A program made the position numbers and the translations under genes. The notes beneath the pieces were generated by a model. It did no database searches and had not been told where the DNA came from. It saw only the letters and a program-made list of their open reading frames with translations. From Massilia rhizosphaerae (GTDB lineage Bacteria > Pseudomonadota > Gammaproteobacteria > Burkholderiales > Burkholderiaceae_D): 64,000 nt of DNA. The stretch lies in the NCBI RefSeq assembly GCF_016093545.1, contig NZ_JADKYX010000029.1, positions 29,657 to 93,656 on the forward strand, written 5' to 3'. Below, piece after piece: positions 26,630 to 36,500 of the stretch. Position 1 is the stretch's first letter. Each line of letters starts with the position of its first letter.

Positions 26630-28789
26630 GTGAGGTTAGCAAAGACCTTGATTACCCCGCTCGCGCTCGCCATCCTGCTGGCCGCCTGCGGCAGCGACAA
26701 CGGCGGCACGACCACCGCAGCCACCACGCCGAATGGCGACTCCAGTTCTGCGGCCCCGGCCCCGGCGGCTACCCGTACCATCGTCATGGTGTGGGACGGC
26801 CTGCGTCCCGATTCCGTCAACGCGACGGACACCCCGAACCTGTACGCGCTGCGCCAGAGCGGCGTGAATTTCAGCGACAACCACTCGACCTACCCGACCT
26901 TCACGATGATGAACTCGTCGTCGTTCGCGACGGGTTCGTTCCCGAAGACGAGCGGCTTCTACGGCAACACGTTCTGGACGCCGCCGCAGGGTAGCAACAA
27001 TGCGATCCCGGCCGGCACCGGCGCCGGCGGCGCGGCCCAGGATTACCAGGACCCCGTGTTCACCGAAGACTACCAGGTGCTCACGACGCTGAACGATTAC
27101 TACGGCGGCCAGCTGCTCCTCGTGAAGAGCCTGTTCGCCACCGCGCAGGCGGCGAACCTGACGACGGCCATCGTCGGCAAGTCGGGCGCGGCCTATCTGC
27201 AGGACCTCGGCAAGGGCGGCGTCTTCCTCGACGAGAACACCGTGCAGCCGCGCAGCCTCGTCACCGAGCTGCAGGGCGCCGGCTTCGCGCTGCCCGCCAA
27301 CGTCGTCAAGAATTATTCCGGCAGCGACGCCGTCACGCTCGCCGCCGGCAACGGCAACCCGACGGGACGCGCCGGCTACGTCACGTTCAACACGACGGCG
27401 TACGACCCCGACGGCAAAATCGCCATCGCCGCGCGCGATTCGTCCGACACGACGCAGGGCGCGCCGGAAGACGCCGCCAACAAGTACATGATGTCGGTGT
27501 TCACGCAATACATCCTGCCGCAGAAGAAGCCGATGCTGTCGCTGATCTGGTTCCGCACGCCGGACAACGTCGAGCACGGCTACGGTCCGGGCAGCGCCAA
27601 CATGAAGGCAGGCCTGCGTTCGCAGGACGCACGCCTGGGCGAGCTGATCGCCGCGCTGCGCGCCAACGGCATGGACAGCACGACCAATATCGTCGTCGTG
27701 TCCGACCACGGCCACTCGAGCGTCTCCGGCCCGGTGTCGGCCTATCCGCTGCGCGCGATCACGGCGTCGACGACGATCCCCAGCGGCGGCGTGAGCGGCG
27801 CGGCCATCGGCGCCGTCGATCCGAACGGCTACTCGTTCTCGGGCGACGTGCGCTCGGCCGACCTGCTGACCTACCGCGGCTTCGCGGCGTATGACGGCTC
27901 GGGCTGCTCGACGAGCGCCATGTACGGCCTCACCGCCGACGGCAAGCCGGTCATCCCCGTCAAGGTCGACGCGACCGGCAGCCTGTGCGGCAGCGCCAAC
28001 GCGAAATACCAGGCGATCAGCGCGAGCCTGGCCAAGCCGGTCGCCAGCTTCAAGGTGCCGGCGCCGGGCAGCCTGCCGGCCAACGGCATCGTCGTCGCTG
28101 CGAACGGCGGCTCCGACTACTTCTACGTGCCGGGCCACGACGCCGCGACCGTCCAGAAGCTCGTGAAGGTTCTGCAGCAGCGCGAGGAATACGGCGCGAT
28201 CTTCGTCGACAGCCGCTACGGCAGCATCCCGGGCACGCTCATGATGTCGCAGGTGAACCTGGAAAACGCCAAGCGCCAGAACAATGGCCAGCCGGACGTC
28301 GTCGTCTCGTTCAACTGGGACTACAACACGTCGGTGCAGGGCATGCCGGGCATCGAGTTCGAAAGCGCCGGCGGCCAGCGCGGCATGCACGGCAGCTTCG
28401 GCATCTCGGACGTGCACAACACGCTGATCGCGAACGGTCCGTCGTTCCTGGCGAATAAAGTCGTCACGACGCCGTCCGGCAACGTCGACGTGGCGCCCAC
28501 CGTCGCCTACCTGCTCGGTCTCTCCATGCCGCAGGCCGACGGCCGCGTGCTGAACGAAGGCCTGGCGTCGCCCGCGACGAAGGACGCGCCGACCGTGACC
28601 GCGTCGACCGTCACACCGGCCGCGCCCGCGACCGGCCTCGCGTTCGAAGTGCCGACCGACCCGACCGGCGCGACGAAGGACGCCGCACTGACGAAGGGCA
28701 CCTACAATATCGAGCTGTCGGTGAAGGACCTGACCGTGGGCGGCAAGTCGTACCGCTACTTCGACTCGGCCCGCGCCGTGCGCAACTGA
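26630..28789 (+). CDS. Alkaline-phosphatase-superfamily lipoprotein (type I phosphodiesterase/NPP-like)
   Basis: A 719-residue lipoprotein. A GTG start with CAGGAG upstream begins a leader ending in the lipobox LLAAC. Metal and catalytic motifs of the phosphodiesterase/nucleotide pyrophosphatase branch follow: TIVMVWDGLRPDSVN (first metal Asp), NHSTYPTFTMMNSSSFATG (nucleophile Thr context), WFRTPDNVEHGYG (metal Asp/His) and VVVSDHGHSS (metal Asp-His). Such enzymes hydrolyse phosphodiesters or phospholipid headgroups at the cell surface. A Thr/Ala-rich stretch and a small beta domain lie at the C-terminus. The next gene starts one base after the stop, suggesting coupling. Confidence 0.88.
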   Translation: MRLAKTLITPLALAILLAACGSDNGGTTTAATTPNGDSSSAAPAPAATRTIVMVWDGLRPDSVNATDTPNLYALRQSGVNFSDNHSTYPTFTMMNSSSFATGSFPKTSGFYGNTFWTPPQGSNNAIPAGTGAGGAAQDYQDPVFTEDYQVLTTLNDYYGGQLLLVKSLFATAQAANLTTAIVGKSGAAYLQDLGKGGVFLDENTVQPRSLVTELQGAGFALPANVVKNYSGSDAVTLAAGNGNPTGRAGYVTFNTTAYDPDGKIAIAARDSSDTTQGAPEDAANKYMMSVFTQYILPQKKPMLSLIWFRTPDNVEHGYGPGSANMKAGLRSQDARLGELIAALRANGMDSTTNIVVVSDHGHSSVSGPVSAYPLRAITASTTIPSGGVSGAAIGAVDPNGYSFSGDVRSADLLTYRGFAAYDGSGCSTSAMYGLTADGKPVIPVKVDATGSLCGSANAKYQAISASLAKPVASFKVPAPGSLPANGIVVAANGGSDYFYVPGHDAATVQKLVKVLQQREEYGAIFVDSRYGSIPGTLMMSQVNLENAKRQNNGQPDVVVSFNWDYNTSVQGMPGIEFESAGGQRGMHGSFGISDVHNTLIANGPSFLANKVVTTPSGNVDVAPTVAYLLGLSMPQADGRVLNEGLASPATKDAPTVTASTVTPAAPATGLAFEVPTDPTGATKDAALTKGTYNIELSVKDLTVGGKSYRYFDSARAVRN

Positions 28790-28790
28790 C

Positions 28791-29477
28791 ATGGCATCTG
28801 CCCTTCCTCGTTTCGACGGAAGGCGCGCGTCGCGGTCGCTCGTGCTCTGCACGGCGGCCGCGGCCGTGTTTTCCGCGCCGTCGTCGCGTGCCGCCGCGCC
28901 CGACTTCGACCGTGTCTTCAGCACCCGCGGCGAGCCCGCGGCCACGCACTTCCAGGCCACCTACCTCGCCGGCGGTGCCGAGCACCACGTGGAAGTCTGG
29001 CGCGACGGCGACCGCCGCATCCGCCGCCGCACGGACGACAAGGCCGAGAGCTTCGCGATACGCGCGCCGGGCAGCGCGGACTACCGCCTGTCCGTGCTCG
29101 ACCTCGGCCGCAAGATCCGCACCGACATCGACCGCGACAACCTGTACCGCATCGGCCAGTTCACCGACTGGTTCGACCTCGGCCATGGCCTGCGCCATCC
29201 CAAGGGAGCGTATCGTCTCGTGCCCGCGGCCACGCCGCACGGCGCCGCGCACGCCATCGGCGCCTGCGAATGGGTCGCCCTCGTCCAGGGCAAGCAGACG
29301 ACGCACGTGTGCTGGAGCACGACGGCGAAGCTGCCGCTGCTGATCCAGGCCGGCGACGGCCGCATCGTGTGGCGCGTGACGCACGTCGACCACAAGCCGA
29401 TTCCGGACAAGGTCTTCGCCATCCACGACGCCGGTTTCGTCCACAACGACGCAAACGCCGACATCGAGCGCGACTGA
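28791..29477 (+). CDS. Exported protein of unknown function
   Basis: A 228-residue protein I do not recognise. A cleavable signal peptide (LVLCTAAAAVFSAPSSRAAA) precedes a basic, probably beta-rich domain with repeated short strands (THFQATYLAGGAEHHVEVW, YRLSVLDLGRKIRTDID) and two Cys (GACEWVAL, THVCWST) that could form a disulphide. It begins one base after the phosphodiesterase stop and ends at a strong terminator, so the pair forms one transcription unit. It may be an accessory periplasmic partner of that enzyme; this is inference only. Confidence 0.7.
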   Translation: MASALPRFDGRRASRSLVLCTAAAAVFSAPSSRAAAPDFDRVFSTRGEPAATHFQATYLAGGAEHHVEVWRDGDRRIRRRTDDKAESFAIRAPGSADYRLSVLDLGRKIRTDIDRDNLYRIGQFTDWFDLGHGLRHPKGAYRLVPAATPHGAAHAIGACEWVALVQGKQTTHVCWSTTAKLPLLIQAGDGRIVWRVTHVDHKPIPDKVFAIHDAGFVHNDANADIERD

Positions 29478-29499
29478 GCGAGCGCAACGCCCGTTTTCC

Positions 29500-29524
29500 A
29501 CGCCACCTCCGGGTGGCGTTTTTC
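29500..29524 (+). terminator. Terminator after the phosphodiesterase operon
   Basis: A perfect 8-bp stem (ACGCCACC / GGTGGCGT) with a TCCG loop, followed by TTTTTC. Confidence 0.88.
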
Positions 29525-29586
29525 ATGAACCGCAGCCGTCCCTCCGGAGTCATACCCATCGTCGAGATAACGCGTGGAGAGCGCCG

Positions 29587-30486
29587 ATGCGATGGATCGT
29601 CCTTCTGCTGTTCGTGGCCAGCGCGGCGTACGTGCACCTGCGCGGCCGCGTGCGCCACGGCGTGTTCCGCCAGCTGTCCGACCACTCGACGTTCACGGCG
29701 CCGCTGAACTGCTTCTGCTACCTGTTCTCGGCCGTGCCGACGACGCCCTTCTTGCCCACGTCATATTTCCCGGAACTGGAAGCGCTGAAGCGGGAATGGC
29801 GCACGTTCCGGCACGAAGCGCTGGCGCTGGCCGACACGCAGCGCATCCGCCCGTCCGCCAAGGTCGACGACATCGGCTTCAACTCCTTCTTCCGGCGCGG
29901 CTGGAAGCGGTTCTACCTGAAGTGGTACGACAATCCGCATCCGTCGGCCAGGACACTGTGTCCGCGCTCGGTCGCGATCCTGGAACGCATCCCGTCCGTC
30001 AAGGCGGCCATGTTCGCGCTGCTGCCGGCGGGCGGCACGCTGGGCCTGCACCGCGATCCGCTCGCGGTGTCCGTGCGCTACCACCTCGGGCTCGTGACGC
30101 CGAACGACGACCGCTGCGCCATCGTCGTCGACGGCGTGCCGTACGCGTGGCGCGACGGCGAAGACGTCCTCTTCGACGAAACCTATCTGCACGACGCGGC
30201 CAACCGGACGGACAGGGACCGCATCATCCTGTTCTGCGACGTCGAACGGCCGCTGCAATATCGCTGGGCGCAAGCCGTGAGCCGCGTCGCGGGCGGCTTC
30301 CTGCTGCGCGCGTCGGCGGCGCCGAACGAGATCGGCGACCGCACAGGCGGCCTGAACCGCGCCTTCCGCTACCTGTACGTGCTGCGCCGCTTCGGCAAAC
30401 GGCTCAAGGCGTGGAACCGCACCGTCTATTACGTCTTCAAATGGAGCCTGTTCGGCGCGTTGGCGTTCATCCTGTTCGTGCGCTGA
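29587..30486 (+). CDS. lpxO: LpxO-like Fe(II)/2-oxoglutarate lipid A hydroxylase
   Basis: A 299-residue aspartyl/asparaginyl beta-hydroxylase-fold enzyme with hydrophobic anchors at both ends (residues 3-17 and about 284-298), as in LpxO, which 2-hydroxylates a secondary acyl chain of lipid A at the inner membrane. The iron ligands fit H155-R-D157 and H202 in ETYLHDAANRTDRDR. The KVDDIGFNSFFRRGWKRFYLKW stretch (20 of these positions from 93 on) matches the LpxO substrate region. A GGAG box precedes the start. The HAD gene follows 77 bp later in the same direction. Confidence 0.88.
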   Translation: MRWIVLLLFVASAAYVHLRGRVRHGVFRQLSDHSTFTAPLNCFCYLFSAVPTTPFLPTSYFPELEALKREWRTFRHEALALADTQRIRPSAKVDDIGFNSFFRRGWKRFYLKWYDNPHPSARTLCPRSVAILERIPSVKAAMFALLPAGGTLGLHRDPLAVSVRYHLGLVTPNDDRCAIVVDGVPYAWRDGEDVLFDETYLHDAANRTDRDRIILFCDVERPLQYRWAQAVSRVAGGFLLRASAAPNEIGDRTGGLNRAFRYLYVLRRFGKRLKAWNRTVYYVFKWSLFGALAFILFVR

Positions 30487-30563
30487 CGCCGGCGGCCCCC
30501 GTTGTAATACGCCGGTAACATGCCGATGCGTATGATGAGGCAACGGAATCCGCCCAAGACGCC

Positions 30564-31301
30564 ATGTACAAATCCAGGAAACGCCTGCTGATCCTCGACG
30601 CCGACGGCACCACCATCGACGCCTTTTCCGCCATCGAGGCGGCCTTCTCGCGGCACGGGTTGGACATCGGCGACGAAGCCCGCTTCCAGAAACGCCACAA
30701 CCTCTTCAAATACCTGGGCGGATTGAAGGAATTCCCGTCGATTATCAAGAAGAACCTGCGCAAGAACAGCCGGGCCAGGCTAGTCGACAGCCTCACGGAA
30801 GTCTATCGCCAGGAAGCCGCGATGTACGAAGGGATTCCGGAGCTCGTGCGCGAACTGGTCGCCGCGCCGGACGTCGTCGTCGGCATGGTCACGCGCAACA
30901 TCACGAACGAGCCGCTGGAAACGCTGCGCCAGTTGTTCCTGCGTCACGACATCGACATCAACGCACTCGACTTCCTCGTCCACATCCCGCTCTCCGAAAA
31001 GAAGACGAGCCAGTTCCGCGCCATCCGCGAACAGTTCGGCATCAATCCCGCGCGCGCCTACGTGTGCGGCGACGAACACAAGGACTTCATGGCCGCGATC
31101 GGCACGGGCATGCATCCGTTCATGGTGTCGTATGGCTTCGAGGATTTCGACCGGCTGACGGAAAAATTCGAGATCCCCCACGAGCTGATTTCGCGCACGT
31201 CCGGCGAACTGTGCCAGCGCGTGCGGCACGCGCTCGATCTCGGCACCCGCCGCGCCGGCCCGGGTGGGGTCAGTACGCGTACCAGAACAGCAGCGCGCTG
31301 A
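30564..31301 (+). CDS. HAD-superfamily phosphatase
   Basis: A 245-residue cytoplasmic hydrolase. Motif I LLILDADGTTID (nucleophile D12, acid D14), motif II VVGMVTRN, a Lys in LSEKKTSQF and motif IV YVCGDEHKDFMAA are in order, with an alpha-helical cap between motifs I and II. Residues 230-245 (Arg/Thr-rich) look non-conserved. The stop lies inside the convergent membrane-protein gene: 32 bp overlap tail to tail. The substrate is unknown. Confidence 0.85.
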   Translation: MYKSRKRLLILDADGTTIDAFSAIEAAFSRHGLDIGDEARFQKRHNLFKYLGGLKEFPSIIKKNLRKNSRARLVDSLTEVYRQEAAMYEGIPELVRELVAAPDVVVGMVTRNITNEPLETLRQLFLRHDIDINALDFLVHIPLSEKKTSQFRAIREQFGINPARAYVCGDEHKDFMAAIGTGMHPFMVSYGFEDFDRLTEKFEIPHELISRTSGELCQRVRHALDLGTRRAGPGGVSTRTRTAAR

Positions 31302-31743
31302 CGACGCCGAACATCCAGTAGTCGACGGGGGCGCCGGCGCACCAGCGCTTGTGCCAGGGAATCAGCTCGCGCTTGAAGCGGTGCCGGCCGAACGCGGGAT
31401 TGACGACGAACCACAGGTAGTCCTCGACGATCCAGAACAGCGTGACGGCGCCCAGCGCACGCGCTTCCAGCGGCAGCGACCATTGCCCCATGAAGGCCAG
31501 CGGGAAATGGAAGATGACGCCGATGAAGGAAAACATCCACGCGTGGTAGCCGGTCAGCGCGCGGCCGCCCCAGAAGATGTCGAGCAGCGGATGCTCGTCG
31601 ATGCGCCAAGTGGGCAGGTTGGCCGCCCAGCCCGCGTCGCCTTCGATCTCGACTTCGACGCGGGCAAAGACGTACGCGGCCGCGACGATGGCGGCCAGGG
31701 TCGCGACGAACTGGCCGCCATGGGAAAGTTCAAACACTGGCAT
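31270..31743 (-). CDS. Multi-pass membrane protein of unknown function
   Basis: A 157-residue protein with about four hydrophobic segments (LAAIVAAAYVFARV, MFSFIGVIFHFPLAF, LGAVTLFWIVEDYLWFVV, MFGVVSALLFWYAY) and conserved-looking charged and aromatic loops (GRHRFKRELIPWHKRW). No family is recognised with certainty. Its ATG lies within the last 14 bases of the upstream glycosyltransferase gene, so translation is coupled and the product may act with that enzyme at the membrane. Confidence 0.75.
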   Translation of the reverse strand: MPVFELSHGGQFVATLAAIVAAAYVFARVEVEIEGDAGWAANLPTWRIDEHPLLDIFWGGRALTGYHAWMFSFIGVIFHFPLAFMGQWSLPLEARALGAVTLFWIVEDYLWFVVNPAFGRHRFKRELIPWHKRWCAGAPVDYWMFGVVSALLFWYAY

Positions 31744-32908
31744 CGATGGCTTCGTTCTGTTTCAGGACGGCGGCCAGCACGGCGCAAGCGGCATGCGGCC
31801 GGCCCAGCGCGCGGGCCCGTGCGCGCATCGTCTCGAGCGCATCCGGATGGGCCATCAGGTAGCGGACGCGGTATTCCAGCGATGGCGCATCGAACGCCTT
31901 CATGGCCGCGCCATACTCCAGCAGGAAATTGGCATTTCTCTCTTCCTGCCCGGGAATCGACGCATTCACGATCATGGGCAAGCCCATGGCGAGGCATTCC
32001 GCCGTCGTCGCGCCGCCCGGCTTCGTGATCGCCACGTCGGCGCAGGCCATCAGGCGCTCGACCCGGTCCGTGAAACCTTGCGGCACGAGACGGCCCGGGT
32101 GCGCGGCCGCCAGGCGCCGCAGCGCCGCCAGCGCCTCCGCGTTGCGGCCGGCCAGGACGATCAACTGGAAATTGCCGGGAATCGCCAGCAGCCGCTGCGC
32201 CAGCGTCGACAAGCCGCCCAGCCCCGCGCCGCCGCCCATCAGCAGGAACGTCATGCGGCCCGGATCGATGCCGAGCTCGCGGGCGCATTCGGCGCGGTCC
32301 AGCCGCTGCGTGAACGCCGGCATGACGGGGATGCCGGTGACGTGGATCGTGTGCGCCGGGATGCCGTGCTTCGTCATCAGGAACGCGACCTCGTCGTTGC
32401 CGGCGAAATAGCCGGCCACGTCCCGGTGCACCCACATGCGGTGCAGGTCGAAGTCGGTCACCTGCACCCACACGGGGCAAGGCAAGGCGCCGTCCGCGAC
32501 TTCGCGCGACAGGATCTCGGCCGGCAGGAAATGCGTGCAGACGATGGCGTCCGGCGCCAGTTGCGCGATCTTCTCGAGCAGGGGCACGCAGTCGCGCCGT
32601 TCGATCCGGCGCCGCAAGCGGTGGGCCCAGCCGTCCGGCGCGGCGCGGTTGGTGGTTTGGTAGACCCAGCTCCACACGGTGGGCGCCCGGCTCACGAGCA
32701 GGAGGTAGAGGCCGGCATACACCCGGCGCAGGCGCGGCGTCGCATGGGCCGTCGCATCGAGGTGGATCACCTCGACGCCGTCCGGCTGGTCATGCGCGCC
32801 GGCGCGGATCGCCTCCGCCACGCGGGTGTGGCCGGCGCCGGCGGGGACGCTCAATACGAGGACGCGCTTGCGTGTCCTGCCGTCGTCCTCCGAACATCGC
32901 CCTTCCAT
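31730..32908 (-). CDS. MGDG-synthase-type glycosyltransferase
   Basis: A 392-residue GT-B enzyme of the monogalactosyldiacylglycerol synthase family. The N-terminal domain has VLVLSVPAGAGHTRVAEAI, the lipid-acceptor motif, and a Glu/His-rich region (VCTHFLPAEILSRE). The C-terminal GT28-type donor domain shows FLLMGGGAGLGGLSTLA, then ADVAITKPGGATTAECLAMGLP, then PGQEERNANFLL. Such enzymes add hexoses to diacylglycerol in bacterial membranes. The start at 32908 (MEGRCSEDD) is preferred over one at 33007 because homologues begin near the RKRVLVLS strand. It overlaps the following membrane-protein gene. Confidence 0.88.
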   Translation of the reverse strand: MEGRCSEDDGRTRKRVLVLSVPAGAGHTRVAEAIRAGAHDQPDGVEVIHLDATAHATPRLRRVYAGLYLLLVSRAPTVWSWVYQTTNRAAPDGWAHRLRRRIERRDCVPLLEKIAQLAPDAIVCTHFLPAEILSREVADGALPCPVWVQVTDFDLHRMWVHRDVAGYFAGNDEVAFLMTKHGIPAHTIHVTGIPVMPAFTQRLDRAECARELGIDPGRMTFLLMGGGAGLGGLSTLAQRLLAIPGNFQLIVLAGRNAEALAALRRLAAAHPGRLVPQGFTDRVERLMACADVAITKPGGATTAECLAMGLPMIVNASIPGQEERNANFLLEYGAAMKAFDAPSLEYRVRYLMAHPDALETMRARARALGRPHAACAVLAAVLKQNEAIDASV

Positions 32909-33034
32909 TGCGTACGCCTCGCCGAACGTGTTGATGAAGGCACTGTAGCTGGAGATTGTGACGGTGCCGTGACGGGCAAGGTGGGGCAACCGTGCGCCCC
33001 TTGCCAAGCGCGGCCGCGCACGCGATCATGGGGC

Positions 33035-33481
33035 ATGAATCCGTTCACTCCCGCCCGCACCCTCGCCAGCATGGCCGGCCTGGCCCTGCTGCTGGCGAGC
33101 AGCGCCTGCCGCAGCGATGCGCCGCAGACTCCATCGAACACCGCCGCCGGCGGCAGCGCCACGCTGCTGGCGCGCATCGAGGCCGAGCGCGGCGACGCCG
33201 CCTGCGACGCGGACGACCAATGCCACACGATCGGCGTCGGCCACAAGGCCTGCGGCGGTCCGGAACGCTACCTGGCGTGGTCGAGCAAGCACAGCGACGG
33301 CGCCCGCCTGCGCGCGCTCGTGGCCGAGCACGCGGCTGCGCGCCAGGCCGAGGACACGAAAAACCGCATGATGTCGACCTGCTCCGTCGTCCCGGATCCG
33401 GGCGCGACGTGCGCCGCCGGCCATTGCGTGCTGCGCGCGATGAGCGCCGGCCCGGGCGGCACGGCACCCGTGGCGCGCTGA
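33035..33481 (+). CDS. Cys-rich lipoprotein of unknown function
   Basis: A 148-residue protein with a lipoprotein-type leader (LALLLASSAC, modified Cys at residue 25). The mature part holds at least six more cysteines (DAACDADDQCHTIG, KACGG, STCSVVPDPGATC, GHCVLR), consistent with a disulphide-bonded periplasmic domain. The family is not recognised. It diverges from the glycosyltransferase gene across 126 bp that must hold both promoters, and ends at a strong bidirectional hairpin. Confidence 0.72.
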   Translation: MNPFTPARTLASMAGLALLLASSACRSDAPQTPSNTAAGGSATLLARIEAERGDAACDADDQCHTIGVGHKACGGPERYLAWSSKHSDGARLRALVAEHAAARQAEDTKNRMMSTCSVVPDPGATCAAGHCVLRAMSAGPGGTAPVAR

Positions 33482-33501
33482 AAACCCGGAGATACAAACG
33501 G

Positions 33502-33529
33502 CAAGGCCGCGGCAAATACCGCGGCCTTG
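33502..33529. terminator. Bidirectional terminator between convergent genes
   Basis: A perfect 11-bp stem (CAAGGCCGCGG / CCGCGGCCTTG) with a 6-nt loop, between the lipoprotein gene and the convergent subtilase gene. A second hairpin (AGGGCCGC / GCGGCCCT) sits just beside it at 33534-33555. Confidence 0.8.
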
Positions 33530-33565
33530 TCGTTAGGGCCGCTTGTGGCGGCCCTGCCAGGACGA

Positions 33566-36500
33566 TTACTCGACCTTCGCCTGCTTGTTGCCGGCGTTCT
33601 GGAACAGGGGGATCGGGTCGGTCGTGTCGACTTCGACCATGGTCATACCGGCCGGGGTGGTGCCGGCCAGATAGCTGATGGAACCCAGGTGGCGCTTGCC
33701 GGTCGGGAGGCCGGACCACGAGATCGCCACCGACGCCGTGCCGCCCACGGCGACCATGCTCGGTGCCATCACCCTGAAGTTGCCGCCGGTCGCGTCCGGG
33801 CTCAGCACCCAGGTCGACAGCTTGTACGTGGCGCTGCCGCCCACCGGCGCGTAGCCGACGACGCAGACCTTGTAGTCGCCTGCCGGCGGATTGTTCAGCG
33901 TGACCATTTCATTGGCCGTCTCGCCGCCGCTGGAACCGACGACGGTCGTGCCGCGCGCCACGACGAGGTCCAGGTCGGACTTGCCGTCGCCGCTCGTGTC
34001 GCTGTCGTACAGGGCGAAGCGGGCCGCGGCCGTGCCGGCCGGGATCGTGACGGTGTGCACGTTCACGCCCGTGCCGCCGCCGCCCGTGCACACGCTGCTG
34101 GCCGTGTTCGGCGCAGTGACGACCGTCGAGGCGAACTGGGTGGCCGGGATCAGGCCGGACTTGGCGATCGCCATGGCGCCGCCGAAACCGGTGCCGACGG
34201 TGATCACCTTGGTGCCGGACGTCGCCTCGCTGGCCACGGTCGTCGGGGCGGCCAGCGTGGCGGCGCGTGCCGTCAGCGGGCTCTTCACGACGTGCGTGCC
34301 GTCGGTCCACGTCAGCTTGCCGTACACCCAGGTGTTCAGCGGCGCGGTGGTGCGGGTCAGCTTGACCGCGAACGTGCCTTTCGCGCCCGGCGCCAGCTCC
34401 AGCGTGGACGGCTGCACGGCGACCGTGTAACCCGGCAAGGTGGCGCTCGCCGTGTAGGTCGCGGCTGCGCCGCCCACGTTCGTGACGGTGCGGGTCAGGG
34501 TCTGGATGCCCAGCACGCTGGCCGCCGTCAGCGACGCCAGGTTCAGGTTGTTCGGCTGGATGGTGCCGACGGTCCCGCACGTGCCCGGGCTGAACACGTT
34601 GGTGATGCCCAGGCCGCACAGGAAGCGCGCGTAGTCGACCGTGGACAGGTCGTACACGAGGCCCGGATCGGCCGCGGCGGACGGCGCCACGTGGCCGGCG
34701 CCCTGGCCCCACGGCAGGGTGCCGGTCGTCCTGGCCGTGCTGTCCCACGGTACCGAACCGTTCAAGCCGTCGCTGAACGTGTCGTAGGCCGTCGTCATGA
34801 TCGCCGACTTGATCATCGCCGGGCTCCAGTCCGGATGGCGCTGTTTCAGCAGCGCGGCGATGCCGGCCACGTGCGGCGACGCCATCGACGTGCCGGTGTA
34901 GAACGCGAAGTTCTTGACGGGCGACGGCTCCCCGCCGGCGACGGCGTCGCGCTGGGCATGGGTCAGGTCGGCGCTGACGGCGGCCAGGATGTCCGTGCCC
35001 GGCGCCGTGACGTCCGGCTTCATGATGTTGGCGTTGGCCACGTTCGGGCCGCGCGACGAACTGCTGTTCATCTGCGGCGCGACGATGTTCGGGTCGACGA
35101 TGCCGCGCAGGTTGTCCAGCGCGGCGGTGGCGCCCGGCGTGGCGGCGTAATAGTCCTTGACCTTCTGGCCGTCTTCCTTCGTGATGTGGACGGTCGAGAG
35201 GGTGTGGGCCTGGTTCAGGATCGTCGTCGCGCCGCCCGGCACGTTGGCGATGATCACGCCCACGGCGCCGGCCGTCTTGCCGTTCGCGCTCTTGTTGACG
35301 AGCACATTGGCGCCGCGGTCGCAGACGAGGATCTTGCCCGTGACCTTGGCCGGATCGAGATACGTGGTCGGGCCGTCGGCCGGGCCGAAGCACTGGTTCA
35401 GCTTCATGTCGGCCGGGTCGACGCCCGCCAGGCCCGCGTCCTTCGCCAGGACCAACGGTGCCGACGGCGTGTTGGCGTTGCCGGACGCGCCGGTGACGGT
35501 CACGCCGTTGCCCAGCGCGACGTCGGCCGCGTAGATGCGGTTGTGCGTCGAGTTGCCGACCGTCGTCAGCCACGGGCTGATGTGGGCGACCGGGGCCGTC
35601 GACGGGCCGGAGTTGCCGGCCGACGCCGCCACGAACACGCCCGCCGCCGCCGCGCCGAGGAAGGCGACTTCGGTCGGTTCGTTGAACGCGCCGCCGCCGG
35701 CGTTCGGGCCGATCGAGAAGTTGATGACGTTCACGCCGTCCTTCACGGCCTGTTCGATCGCGGCCACGCTGTTCGACGTGGCGCAGCCGTTCTGGCCGGT
35801 CACGCCGTCGGTCCAGCACACCTTGTACGCGGCGATGCGGGCGCGCGGCGCCATGCCGGTGATCTTGCCGAGGGAGAGGCCGTTGGTCGTGGCCGTCACG
35901 TGCGCATTGCCGGCGGCCGTGCTGGCCGTGTGGTCGCCGTGGCCGCCGTGGCCCTCGGCGCCGGCGACGGAATCGCGGGCCGACAGGAATTCGGTCCAGT
36001 GCAGCGTCTGCGACGGCTGCTTGAACCAGCGCGCGCCGATCAACTTGTTGTTGCAATCGCTGGCGGCAAAGCCTTCGCCGACCTGGCAGATGCCTTTCCA
36101 GGACGCGGGCGGCGCATCATAGGCGAGCTTGCTGCCGTTGCGGCTCGGGTTGCCGTTCTCGTCGACGCGGTCGGCGAAGCTGTCCTGCTCGGGCCAGATG
36201 CCGCCGTCGACGATGCCGATGATGATGCCTTCGCCGGCCTTGTCCTGGCCGCCCAGTTGGTCCCACAGGCCGCCCGGTTTGTCGAGGCCGAGGAACGTCG
36301 GGGTGTAGCTCGTGTCGAGCTGCAGGATCGAGTCGGCCGAGATGTTGGCCACGCCCCGGTTCTTCTTGAGGGCGCGGACCTCGGCGTCGGTCAGCATCGC
36401 CGAGAAGCCGTTGAATACGACCTTGTATTCGTTGGTCACCTGGGCCTTGTTGACGGTGGCGAGGACGTCGGCCTGCTTCGTCTCCAGGTAGTTGATGTAG

